This document shows positions 16,701 through 24,531 of a stretch of DNA of 43,078 nucleotides, piece by piece. The notes under the pieces are model-generated. The model saw only the letters and a list, made by a program, of their open reading frames with translations, made no database searches and had not been told where the DNA came from. Source of the stretch: JAFGPF01 sp964409485 (GTDB lineage: Bacteria > Chloroflexota > Dehalococcoidia > Dehalococcoidales > RBG-16-60-22); the NCBI GenBank assembly GCA_964409485.1, contig CAYPDM010000006.1, positions 1 through 43,078 of the forward strand, given 5' to 3'. Both the position numbers and the translations under genes were made by a program. How positions within the stretch are numbered: position 1 is the first letter of the stretch; each line of letters begins with the position of its first letter.

Positions 16701-19700
16701 CTGGCGCCAACGTAACTGCCATTAATTTCGCCGGATATTCGGTACCGCTACCGTCCGGCGGACTCACCGCCGACAACAGCGGCGGCTTCTCCGGCTCATT
16801 CGTTGTCAATGAGGCCTGGGGCCTGGCCCCCGGCGGCATGTACTGGGTTGACTTCCACGTAGAAAATGACACCTGGTGGCAGAATATCGGCAACGACTTC
16901 AACCTTATGAGGGGAGATGCCGTCTTTAGTCTGGAAGCCAACCCGAACTGGATACCACCGATACCGCCGGACAGCTACGGACAGACTATCATCAAGCTGG
17001 GAGCCCTTAGCTATAACAGCGTTAATGTGACGCTGGCGGTAATGGAGGAGATGAACGGCTGGGGTATACCGGGCGGAGCCCAGGCTCACTGGAATACCAC
17101 GGATGGCCCGGCTACCACCAATGCCACCGTCCCCGGCGGAAGTCAGACCTCCAAGACCTTTTATCTTAAAGGGACCAATCCCGGCTACTACATGATAACT
17201 ATCGTAGGCTGGATAGACAGCAACGGCAACCAGATACTGGATAAACATATACCGACGGAGGCAGATTCGGAATTCTGCATACCTCTGGACTTCGACGTGG
17301 AGCCTCCCGCGGATTACAAGAGCTGGGACATGGACACCATGATGTACGACATGGGCATGAGCAACGACGATATGTACCTCTTCTACTTCCCGGAAATCGT
17401 GCTTAATCCCAACATGGGTCAGGCCGGAACAAAGGTAAATATCAATGCCACAGATTTCCCGGCTAATGCCGTCGTCTCTCACCTCCGCTTCGCCGGCATG
17501 GACCTGCCCGTACCCACCGGGACCTCCGCCGATGGCAACGGCGATTTCAGCCTGGTCCTCAATGTTCCCAATACCATGTGGGGCGGACCTATCGGCCCCG
17601 GCTGGTACGATATCGCAGTGGAGGCCTATGCCGACGGCCAGCCCCCGGTCTTTATCATGAAACCCTTCCAGGTAACCACCGGCGATGTCGCCTTTACCTT
17701 GAGAGCCGACCCCGACTGGCTGCCGCCTATCCCGTCCGATGGCAGCGTCTCAACTTTAATTCGCGTCATGTCTACGGGCACGGCCGCCAACGTTACCCTG
17801 TCCGTTGATAAGATTCCTCCGGGTATTACCACGTCTTTCTCCAGCAACTCCGTGAACGTTACACCCGGCGGCTCCGGTACCGCCACCCTTACGGTGACGC
17901 CTACCAGCATACCACCCGGACATTACTGCGCCGAAATTAAAGGCACCGCTACCGTCAGCGGCTTGCTGAAAACCTTCTATACTCATATCGAGTTCGACGT
18001 CGAGCCTCCCCAGTCGTTCATGAACTGGGATAGAAACACCATGATGGACGACATGGGCATGGCCAACGACGATATGTACCTCTTCTACTTCCCGGAAATC
18101 GTCCTTAATCCCAACGTGGGTCAGGCCGGGAAGAAGGTTGCCATCAGCGCCACCGATTTCCCCGTGGGCGCCAACGTGACACGACTGCGCTTCGCCGGCA
18201 TGAACCTCCCCGTCCCCGACGGCACGGCCGCCAATGAAAACGGCGATTTCACCCTCGTCTTCAACGTACCCAAGACCATGTGGAACGCGCCTATCGGCCC
18301 CGGCTGGTACGATATCGAGGTGGAGGCTTATACGAACGGCCAACAACCGGTCTTTATCATGAAACCCTTCCAGGTAACCACCGGCGACGTCGCCTTTACC
18401 TTGAGGGCCGAGCCGGACTGGCTGCCGCCTATCCCGCCCACCGGCAGCGACACCACTATCCGCATTAAGTCGACGGGCGCGGCCGCCAACGTCACCCTGT
18501 CCGTTGATAAGATTCCTCCGGGTATTACCACGTCTTTCTCCAGCAACTCCGTGAACGTTACACCCGGCGGCTCCGGCACCGCCACCCTTACCCTGACGCC
18601 TACCAGCCTACCGTCCGGACATTACTGCGCCGAAATTAAAGGCACCGCTACTGTCAGCGGCGTGCTGAAAACCTTCTATACCCATATCGAGTTCGACGTC
18701 GAGCCTCCCCAGGGATTCATGAATTGGGATAGAAACACCATGATGGACGACATGGGCATGACCAACGATGATATGTACCTCTTCTACTTCCCGGAAATCG
18801 TCCTTAATCCCAACATGGGACAGGCCGGCAATAAGGTTACGATCAGCGCCACTGATTTCCCCGTGGGCGCCAACGTGACACGACTGCGCTTCGCCGGCAT
18901 GAACCTCCCCGTCCCCGACGGCACGGCCGCCAATGAAAACGGCGATTTCACCCTCGTCTTCAACGTACCCAAGACCATGTGGAACGCGCCTATCGGCCCC
19001 GGCTGGTACGATATCGAGGTGGAGGCTTATACGAACGGCCAACAACCGGTCTTTATCATGAAACCCTTCCAGGTAACCACCGGCGACGTCGCCTTTACCT
19101 TGAGGGCCGAGCCGGACTGGCTGCCGCCTATCCCGCCCACCGGCAGCGACACCACTATCCGCATTAAGTCGACGGGCGCGGCCGCCAACGTCACCCTGTC
19201 CGTTGATAAGATTCCTCCGGGTATTACCACGTCTTTCTCCAGCAACTCCGTGAACGTTACACCCGGCGGCTCCGGCACCGCCACCCTTACGCTGATGCCC
19301 GCCGGTATACCGCCGGGGCACTACGGCGCCGAGATTAAAGGCACCGCCGTTATTAACAGCATCGAAAAGAACTTCTATACTCATATCGAGTTCAATGTAG
19401 AACCGCCCATGATGTTCATGGATACAACATGGATGGAGCAGCAGGGTATCTGGTTCCCCGAAATAACCCTCAACCCGATGGCCGGACCGGTGAAAACGAA
19501 GGTAACTATACAAGCGACCGACTTCCCCGTGGGGGCCGCGGTAACGCATCTCCGCTTCGCGGGGAGGGAACTGCCCGTACCGGACAACACAGAAGCCGAC
19601 AGCAATGGTGACCTCACCCTTGTCTTCAACGTACCCAGCAACTACGGGATGGGTCAATACATGGTCGAGGTGGAAGCCCAGAAACAGGATATGCAATATC

Positions 19701-22700
19701 CGGTATTCATTGCCAAGCCGTTCTTCATCGAGGACTCCGGCGTGACCTTCAAGCTGAATGTCGTTCCGGGCTTCATCCCCGGCGTAGAGCAGGGGAACTC
19801 CGGTAATACGACCATCTTCGTGGAATCGACCGGCCAGGCTGTCACCGTGCAGCTGTACATCGAAGGCCTGCCGCCGGGAGTCATCGGTACCTTCGACAAT
19901 AATAGTATCTCCGTACCTCCGGGCGGCTCCAGCAGCACCAAGCTGACCATCACCACGCGGGCTTCGACACCACCCGGTCACTACCCGCTAACCATACGCG
20001 GCGTTATCGGCAACGAGGAAAGGATGATTCCTTTCGGCTTCGGCGTTACACCGCCGGCCAACTTCCTGATGCCCGAATTCTCGCTCGAACCCGATTACGC
20101 CCCGGCAGGTTACACCGACAAGACGTATAAGATAACATTCTCCGGGACGGGATTCCCGGCGAGCCAGAGAGTTACCAGTCTGGACTTCGGCTCACAGTCG
20201 GTGGCTATACCCGCCGACCTTAGCACCGATGCACTCGGCAATTTCAACGGCGTCTTCCAGATGCCTACCGGGCTTGCCCCGGGGACCTACGATGTCAGGG
20301 TTGCCGTGGAAACTCTCGCAGGCGGGCATATCTATGACTCGCGGCCTTTCTCCATCAGAGACGCCCAGGCCAAGTTTATCCTTAAGTTATCACCGCCCTA
20401 CCTGCCTCCTGTCGTACAGGGCGGCCAGGCGACCATAAACGTGAACACAGTATCGGTAGGCACGACATCGGCAAATGTCACACTATATGTTGACGGTCTG
20501 GCACCGGGTATCACGGCTATTTTCTCCCCGAGTAATTTCATAACGGTAGCCCCCGGCGGCTCCGGCAGCGCCACACTGACATTTAACGTCAGCACCAGTA
20601 CACCTCCAGGACCTTACCCGGTCAGTGTACGCGGCGTCAGCGGCAGTGAAGCGGCCGTAGTACCACTCGGCTTCGGTGTCATGCCCGATATCGGTGCCGG
20701 TGAGGGCCATGCTACCATTACTATTAATCCGGCACGGGCAAGACCCGGCGAACACATCGGCATATCCGGTGCCGGTTTCACCAACGGTAATACAATTACC
20801 GTAACGGCGGCACCTCCCGGCGCACCCCAGGCGATTGATATCACCCCGGGTACACTCACCGTTGAGAACGACGGGACCTGGGCTACGGAGATTACCGTAC
20901 CCCCCGCCGACCAGGTACCACCGGGCACCTATGTAATCAAAGCCACCGATGGGGTAAAGGCCTCCAAGAATACTTTCAGCATCGTCCCGGCGACCAATGC
21001 CGATTTCTTCCTCAACGTATCGCCGCAGTTCCTCAAAGTAGTCCAGGGTGAAAGCGGCAACGCCACGATGACGCTTAGTTCCAAGAACGGCTTCCAGGAA
21101 CCCGTAATGTTCACCGTGGGGCATCTTATGCCCGGCGTCACCGCTACCTTTACAAATGCCACCGGTACTATCATCAGTAAGTTTACGGGAACTCCGGGAG
21201 GTATCAGGGAGATAATCGCCCCGATAGAACAGACACCCATCCCCGGCGAGGACGTGACCGTTACCGTACTCCTGGACGTTGATGCCGACACACCAATCGG
21301 ACCCTATGATGTCGCCCTCGAGGCAGGTTCCGGTTCAGTCTACCGGGCTATTCCGCTGGGCTTCATGGTCGTCTCGCCCGGAGCCAGTATGGTTATCTCT
21401 CCAATGAGCGGCCCGGCCGACACCGATATCATGCTCTCCGGGACGGGTTTCACCCCCGGTGAGACCGTAACAGTCACGTTTGGCGGCAACGCCATTGCCA
21501 CCGTCCCGAGTACCATCACAGTAATGCAAGACGGCGGCTTTACCACCCTAATTACGGCACCATCCGTGAACGCCGGTATCCACCCGATAAGAGTTGCCGG
21601 AGGTACGAGTGGTATATCCATAGACAGGCCGTTCAGCCTGAGCCCTTCGGCGGTCAATTCCTTCGTGCTCTATACCAACCCCATGAAAGTTGATATTGCC
21701 AAGGACGGCGGCGGCACGGTTACAATCAAGATAGAGCCGATGGGGAGCTTCCAGTCCGCCGTTACCCTCAGTGTCTCCGGGCTAAGTGCCATCAGCGGCG
21801 CTACGGCCAATATCGCGCCTTCGGCGACGATAACACCGAGTATCGCCACACCGACGACTGCCACGGTGACCTTTAATATACCGGCGGGAGCCACAGCAGG
21901 TAATTACCCGCTGGTGATAACCGGTACGAGCGGTGCCATTACCAAGACACGAAATATCAAGCTTAACGTGGTACCGCCGGCCAATACGCCCGACTTCGGT
22001 ATCAACCTGGCCCCGAATACGGTACCCGTCAGCCCGAACTCCAGCGGCAATACCACGGTTACCGTAAGCGCTATCAACGGCTTCACCGGAACCGTAAACC
22101 TTACCGTTGCCATGGCCAGCTCGAACGCCACCTGGCCATCCAGTATCAGCTATACGGCCGGCAACGTAACACCTTCTACCAATACCGGTCTGGGCAAGCA
22201 GGCAGTAGTCTTCACAGCGAACGCCGATGCCCAACCCGGTAACTGGACATTCAGAATCACCGGAACCAGCGACGCCCTGTCGCACAACACCGACGTCATG
22301 GTTATCTGTATGCCTTCAGGCACGACGATTACTGAATATGCCTCTCCTCGCCTGGACCCGACCACCATTACATCCAGTACTCCGATGGATATGGAACCTC
22401 CCTGGGGGGATAAAATCACTATCAACGGCATCATCAACGATGGCGCCGAAGCCAGTATCATCACCCCGTCCAAGGTTGATGTAGAGCCGAATACCCTGGC
22501 TACGCTGCCGGAAGGCTCCTCGGATATGCTGGGCAGGATTACCAATATCGAGTCAAGCTCTCCCGTCGATGGCGTGGAGTGGAATATCGGCTTCCCCTTC
22601 GACTCCGATAACCTTTCAGCCGCCGGCTTTGATGAAGGGAACCTGAAGGTAGCCTACCTCAATCCCGATACCGGCGCCTGGACCGAGGTTACCACCACCA

Positions 22701-23833
22701 TAGACACCACCAATAAGATAGCCTACGCCTCGCCCGGCCACTTCAGTTCGTGGACGCTGATTGCCACACCGGAACCACCCGAATCTGAAGTGGTAACCGA
22801 ATACCCGGTCACCGGTGGCGGCGGCGGAGGCGGCGGCGCCAGCGGCGTTACGAGCCTGGCCGACTATATCACCAACGAAGGCCGGTTCATCTCCGAAGTC
22901 ACCGCGGAATCCGCGGACGGCAGGGCCGAGATTATCATACACAAGGATACTATCGGCCTGAACAAGGCAGGTCAGCGGCTCTACACGATATCCATCAAAG
23001 ATTCCCCGGTACCGGCGCCGGCACCCGTTGATACCAGATTCGTCGGTTCTACTTACGATATCGGCCCCAGCGGCGCCACATTCGACCCGCCGATAAGCCT
23101 TGTCTTTACGTACCTCGAATCGATGTTACCGGCTGGAGTTTCCGAGGAGAACCTGGTCATGGCCACGTGGCAGGATACAAAGTGGGTTTTAATCGAGGAC
23201 AGCGTTGTCGACCCGGCGAACAATACACTCACCGTTCCCGTTAGCCACTTCAGCATATATACCATTATCGTCCCCACGGCTGCGGCCGATTTTAAAGTCA
23301 CCGAGCTTTCACTGGCACCGGCTGAAATTCATCCTGATGAAAGCGCTACCGTCAGCGCCGTCATCACCAATAACGGCGATCTCTCCGGCAGCTATGAGGT
23401 GACACTCGCAGTAAACGATAGCATAACCGCAACCGAGGAAATCAACCTGGCAGGACACACCAGCCAGGAGGTCGACTTCACCCTGAAACCCGATAAAGTC
23501 GGCACCTACACGATAGATATCTGTGGTATAACGGCTACGCTGGTCGTTACGGAAGCGCCGGTCGAACCGGAAGCCGGGACACCGCCGGTACCAGCAGAGA
23601 CAGAATCCGAACAACCGGAGGAGACACCGGCGCCCGCCGAAGTCCAACCGCTACCTTCAGAGGAACCGGAAGCGCCTGCCGATATAGCACCGGTTGTCCC
23701 CGAGGTATCCGAAACCACGGCGGCACAGACACAGTTTAAAGATTGGTACATCTTCCTTTATGCCCTGGCTGCCGGTGCTGTCATTATCGGCCTGGTCTAC
23801 TGGCGAACTCGCGCCCGTAGAAAAACCTACTAA
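10796..23833 (+). CDS. Giant secreted, membrane-anchored repeat protein (4345 residues)
   Basis: ATG 10796 follows AGGAGG by nine bases. Residues 1-36 form a Sec signal ending PVLAA. Two carboxypeptidase-regulatory-like beta domains (about 37-122 and 123-211) and a fibronectin III domain (about 214-325, TPPANISNL ... VVLTWTAPGDDG) follow. From there to about residue 3840 some fifteen modules alternate between a NEW3-like Ig domain (SP.....G ... GLPPGV ... PPG.Y) and a TIG/IPT-like domain (L.P..G..GT.V...G..FP). The C-terminal part has two ZU5-like domains each ending in an HFS motif (residues 3982 and 4151), separated by an eight-Gly linker, then a CARDB-like domain (about 4166-4255), a Pro/Glu linker, a membrane segment (about 4317-4336) and a basic tail. 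I infer a cell-surface stalk or adhesin. The ligand is unknown. Confidence 0.88.
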   Translation: MFISRKLSVPVFSSLLHILVIAIFLIGLLPIPVLAAESGTVTGQVTDNATGNPIANAHVLLFEEGVQEYSHITNTDASGMYTIYPDVGTGYEVVAEKTTYFTQRVTGISVATTPDTTLNFSLYQGGAFTGEITDSVEGFSIENAVVRAYKPETPSVSYNATTNDLGGYSITVPPDTGYTIAVTAAGYNSANATGQNAVLGTPTTVDITLQQQDTTPPANISNLATANTTHETVVLTWTAPGDDGTTGTATQYDIRYATSIIDDNSKFDSANQALNIPPPHPAGDAEIFTVPGLSANTTYFFSVKTKDDMNLWSGLSNPVSANTSTPPLTPYFTITHSQGMSSFMLAAGDNITETINVTSVNDFEGTINFGFGGPPGIENYSTVSPMQITLTAGQTQAISLNIGTGPSMPSGTYQCGMGGQTSAYGGQEKGFFITVIIGVAGQPLLSASPPVIAAGGQINFFASQFPSSSNITLKWDSGPSVGQTIAEGQVSGDCTWNAQVTIPAETPGGNFAIKAFAGQASAVCHITVTTGSDPDYLLSTSPQFMSITTGHSANVTVYVSSINEFNSAVSLTAGTAPGVTSSLSATSVTPASGDTASVILTINVAEWASPDVYQLNIDGSCTDPSINKVTGINLDIQPPAEWGPGISLSQSYAQAGDTITVTGSNFPPACNGANVTIMEAFSSNILQTSATITVSNGSFTGTFTVPSGIPSGNYRIKAIVESCGEFAERDFQILSSGETFSLGVSQESTTVTTEAEQNSSSVTVNINSIGGSSPTVNLALEGAPNWLTYRIGSLPVNTAASGGDAISVPAGGSASRNLLLTASMTAPPGNYSITVRAWITDGAEQWVSLELVVQPSADFGMSQFNLSPTFGQVNQLVNFSGSDFLGCTPSQVTELRFGPVNLLTEQSIATINVPTTGDSAGRLSGTFRVPNLPAGTYWVNLIVGDYPTDTIITESFTITGSNDTFVLNASPPFLWAEQGTQISTMIQVQAVGSTSPTVSLSVEGCPADITASFVSSNVTAPPGGVASTGLNLTISEWMPSGHYSFTVKSQRSGSDEVHRISIEMDVVPPSGFNMASIYLSPNMGQVGTWITISGSGFSESVSLTNLFFGPPNAENDQIANGTLPAITTDENGAFSAVFQVPSANLTPGMYPIEAVVGVYPDDQRAMAYFTFISDTASFNINVSPSMIQAAPGTPVNTSVNIQSVGAASTEVTLRVEGPPTIEWRFDGGAWQTNAIVTPPIGSNLMSSLEIQPRASTSMGHYSLVVKATAGEQIEIRNLELDVGASADYDMPIFSINPNTGTAGTNVSFSGSNFPTSTNITGISFGNASISLSQVITTSPTGTFSGGFSVPATLGGQPIAPGSYPIRVYVGQAEAEAIFNIYGSDDTFTLTLSPNFLQGEPGGTPVTSGVLNALGGASPTIKMAVKGLPPGVSTLWNGSDQSTYTISAPPGGQNNFELMLVLPNMIADGQYPATLEGWVDTNSNNIWDSDEKIARVNLELSIMPPQGYGMGMLSLTPTYGQVGDTITFSGSGFSGNTTVTSLTFAQTDVLTANITTAGDGTFSGIFTVPSTAFGMSTGPGRYPVDVIVGTYPDDRMGGFDFQVVSTDQKFNVSASPGWLARPAGDTACVSISVQSLVTNPPSPTVILRIEGLPYGVTASYTSANVTPPIGGMEGRELLLNISGSCQMGNYPISIRAYNAANPEEEMWTDFTLEVTPSSDFMDMGMAMVTLSRDYGSVGEQITVNGYGFPKSQDLAFIHLGPYDVTPTSVNATTDETGAFSAVITVPSLPSGTHPLEVNVQNTIRHMPFNIMGVDDAFSLKVSPNWLEPISAGDPNGRQIAITITALPGKTPTVTLSTEGLFAAYGTITRNWNPVSRTVNITSTGGSATAMLTLIASENLPPGPYPFNIIAIDANQNRRDFFMEFQVGPPAGFMDTDWMAQEGVFFPDIFLSPRSGPAGTQVSYTGMNLPAGANVTAINFAGYSVPLPSGGLTADNSGGFSGSFVVNEAWGLAPGGMYWVDFHVENDTWWQNIGNDFNLMRGDAVFSLEANPNWIPPIPPDSYGQTIIKLGALSYNSVNVTLAVMEEMNGWGIPGGAQAHWNTTDGPATTNATVPGGSQTSKTFYLKGTNPGYYMITIVGWIDSNGNQILDKHIPTEADSEFCIPLDFDVEPPADYKSWDMDTMMYDMGMSNDDMYLFYFPEIVLNPNMGQAGTKVNINATDFPANAVVSHLRFAGMDLPVPTGTSADGNGDFSLVLNVPNTMWGGPIGPGWYDIAVEAYADGQPPVFIMKPFQVTTGDVAFTLRADPDWLPPIPSDGSVSTLIRVMSTGTAANVTLSVDKIPPGITTSFSSNSVNVTPGGSGTATLTVTPTSIPPGHYCAEIKGTATVSGLLKTFYTHIEFDVEPPQSFMNWDRNTMMDDMGMANDDMYLFYFPEIVLNPNVGQAGKKVAISATDFPVGANVTRLRFAGMNLPVPDGTAANENGDFTLVFNVPKTMWNAPIGPGWYDIEVEAYTNGQQPVFIMKPFQVTTGDVAFTLRAEPDWLPPIPPTGSDTTIRIKSTGAAANVTLSVDKIPPGITTSFSSNSVNVTPGGSGTATLTLTPTSLPSGHYCAEIKGTATVSGVLKTFYTHIEFDVEPPQGFMNWDRNTMMDDMGMTNDDMYLFYFPEIVLNPNMGQAGNKVTISATDFPVGANVTRLRFAGMNLPVPDGTAANENGDFTLVFNVPKTMWNAPIGPGWYDIEVEAYTNGQQPVFIMKPFQVTTGDVAFTLRAEPDWLPPIPPTGSDTTIRIKSTGAAANVTLSVDKIPPGITTSFSSNSVNVTPGGSGTATLTLMPAGIPPGHYGAEIKGTAVINSIEKNFYTHIEFNVEPPMMFMDTTWMEQQGIWFPEITLNPMAGPVKTKVTIQATDFPVGAAVTHLRFAGRELPVPDNTEADSNGDLTLVFNVPSNYGMGQYMVEVEAQKQDMQYPVFIAKPFFIEDSGVTFKLNVVPGFIPGVEQGNSGNTTIFVESTGQAVTVQLYIEGLPPGVIGTFDNNSISVPPGGSSSTKLTITTRASTPPGHYPLTIRGVIGNEERMIPFGFGVTPPANFLMPEFSLEPDYAPAGYTDKTYKITFSGTGFPASQRVTSLDFGSQSVAIPADLSTDALGNFNGVFQMPTGLAPGTYDVRVAVETLAGGHIYDSRPFSIRDAQAKFILKLSPPYLPPVVQGGQATINVNTVSVGTTSANVTLYVDGLAPGITAIFSPSNFITVAPGGSGSATLTFNVSTSTPPGPYPVSVRGVSGSEAAVVPLGFGVMPDIGAGEGHATITINPARARPGEHIGISGAGFTNGNTITVTAAPPGAPQAIDITPGTLTVENDGTWATEITVPPADQVPPGTYVIKATDGVKASKNTFSIVPATNADFFLNVSPQFLKVVQGESGNATMTLSSKNGFQEPVMFTVGHLMPGVTATFTNATGTIISKFTGTPGGIREIIAPIEQTPIPGEDVTVTVLLDVDADTPIGPYDVALEAGSGSVYRAIPLGFMVVSPGASMVISPMSGPADTDIMLSGTGFTPGETVTVTFGGNAIATVPSTITVMQDGGFTTLITAPSVNAGIHPIRVAGGTSGISIDRPFSLSPSAVNSFVLYTNPMKVDIAKDGGGTVTIKIEPMGSFQSAVTLSVSGLSAISGATANIAPSATITPSIATPTTATVTFNIPAGATAGNYPLVITGTSGAITKTRNIKLNVVPPANTPDFGINLAPNTVPVSPNSSGNTTVTVSAINGFTGTVNLTVAMASSNATWPSSISYTAGNVTPSTNTGLGKQAVVFTANADAQPGNWTFRITGTSDALSHNTDVMVICMPSGTTITEYASPRLDPTTITSSTPMDMEPPWGDKITINGIINDGAEASIITPSKVDVEPNTLATLPEGSSDMLGRITNIESSSPVDGVEWNIGFPFDSDNLSAAGFDEGNLKVAYLNPDTGAWTEVTTTIDTTNKIAYASPGHFSSWTLIATPEPPESEVVTEYPVTGGGGGGGGASGVTSLADYITNEGRFISEVTAESADGRAEIIIHKDTIGLNKAGQRLYTISIKDSPVPAPAPVDTRFVGSTYDIGPSGATFDPPISLVFTYLESMLPAGVSEENLVMATWQDTKWVLIEDSVVDPANNTLTVPVSHFSIYTIIVPTAAADFKVTELSLAPAEIHPDESATVSAVITNNGDLSGSYEVTLAVNDSITATEEINLAGHTSQEVDFTLKPDKVGTYTIDICGITATLVVTEAPVEPEAGTPPVPAETESEQPEETPAPAEVQPLPSEEPEAPADIAPVVPEVSETTAAQTQFKDWYIFLYALAAGAVIIGLVYWRTRARRKTY
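17300..19390 (+). repeat. Three tandem ~700-bp coding repeats in the giant gene
   Basis: Three copies of a 233-234 residue two-domain unit follow one another, starting near 17300, 18002 and 18701. The offset between copies 2 and 3 is exactly 699 bases, and between 1 and 2 it is 702. Copies 2 and 3 appear base-identical over 18155-18591 and 18854-19290 (437 bases by eye), including synonymous positions, while their ends differ. This indicates a recent duplication or gene conversion. Each unit opens with a Met/Asp-rich stretch such as WDRNTMMDDMGM. Confidence 0.9.
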
Positions 23834-23853
23834 AAAGAACTACCCATCCACAT

Positions 23854-23900
23854 ACCGGCTTCCCCTTTCCCCGAAAGAGGGGGGAGGGGGAGCCGGTTTA
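23854..23900 (+). terminator. Terminator after the giant surface protein gene
   Basis: ACCGGCT (23854-23860) pairs with AGCCGGT (23891-23897); inside, C-rich and G-rich arms (CCCC..TCCCC and GGGGGGAGGGG) pair around a GAAA loop. A short TTTA follows. It lies 21 bases after the stop codon. Confidence 0.65.
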
Positions 23901-23939
23901 TTCACGCGGTAAATCTGTCAGCAATAATTTCTTAAAAAA

Positions 23940-23961
23940 AATAACAAATAACCCTGTTATT
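23940..23961. repeat. AT-rich inverted repeat in the intergenic region
   Basis: AATAACA (23940-23946) and TGTTATT (23955-23961) are perfect seven-base arms around an eight-base loop. It lies between the terminator and the TGTGA array in the 330-base gap 23834-24164. Its role is unclear. Apart from these elements I see no gene in the gap. Confidence 0.35.
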
Positions 23962-24004
23962 ATCCTTTCCTCCAACCTCAAAACACATGTAAACATAAAC
24001 CGCT

Positions 24005-24052
24005 TGTGACAGTTCTGTGAAGTGTTTTAATAGCTTTGTGACCCTGCTGTGA
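24005..24052. promoter_or_regulatory. Phased TGTGA direct repeat array 2
   Basis: Four exact TGTGA copies start at 24005, 24016, 24037 and 24048, with spacings 11, 21 and 11, so they lie on one helical face. A further TGTGATAAC is at 24100. The array lies about 110 bases before the second HTH gene and copies the layout of the array at 10336-10384. Confidence 0.65.
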
Positions 24053-24164
24053 TACAACTTTCATATACTTCAAACGTATCAAGCACCGCTAACACCGAAT
24101 GTGATAACAGCGCCGGTTTCCAGGCTAATAATAAGGTTTCAGTAACGCGAAAACGGAGGTTAGT

Positions 24165-24389
24165 TTGCAAAATACATCCGAGCAATGGGCACCGGAATTT
24201 ATCTCTGTCGGCTTTGTTGCCAAGCGTTGCGGAGTCAGTAATACTACCGTATTACGCTGGATAAGCACCGGCCAGCTGGATGCTTTCCGACTGCCCGGCG
24301 GACATTACCGCATCGAGAGAAACAACTTCTTTAAATTCCTGGCGAATTACAGCATACCGGTACGGGGTTCATATTATAAAAGCGGGTAA
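24165..24389 (+). CDS. BldC/MerR-like small helix-turn-helix regulator 2
   Basis: The gene starts at TTG 24165 behind CGGAGG. The 74-residue product closely matches the regulator at 10531: FISVGFVAKRCGVSNTTVLRW, then FRLPGGHYRIERNNF. The core GVS..TVLRW.. .G.L.AFRLPGG..RI is the same; the ends (SIPVRGSYYKSG here) differ. As a bare winged helix it needs either oligomerisation or a partner to act. The four-fold TGTGA array is upstream and the type IV pilin gene is 142 bases downstream, so I infer that it regulates itself and the pilin. Confidence 0.8.
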   Translation: MQNTSEQWAPEFISVGFVAKRCGVSNTTVLRWISTGQLDAFRLPGGHYRIERNNFFKFLANYSIPVRGSYYKSG

Positions 24390-24531
24390 TAAAGACCGCG
24401 GCAATATACTTTATTGATATAAAAAAGATGAGGCAAGTGCTTATGGGGCAGATTTAATATGTGAATACTAATATCTGAAATCACCCGGGAAGAAAATGGT
24501 TAGCAATGATTTCAATTCAGGAGGCATTACA

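Noticed and set aside
17300..19390. CRISPR or mobile-element reading of the repeats
   Set aside because: The repeats are long, in frame, and encode protein domains, so they are coding duplications.
18608..19981. Minus-strand open frame of 457 residues inside the giant gene
   Set aside because: It is a shadow of the repeat region: its repeated segments follow the 699-bp period of the plus-strand gene and it has no independent family signal.
23898..24531. Search for a cyclic di-GMP riboswitch before the pilin genes
   Set aside because: No GEMM-type core (GGGCAAACC with the CGAAAG loop) was seen; only the TGTGA array and an AT-rich inverted repeat are supported.
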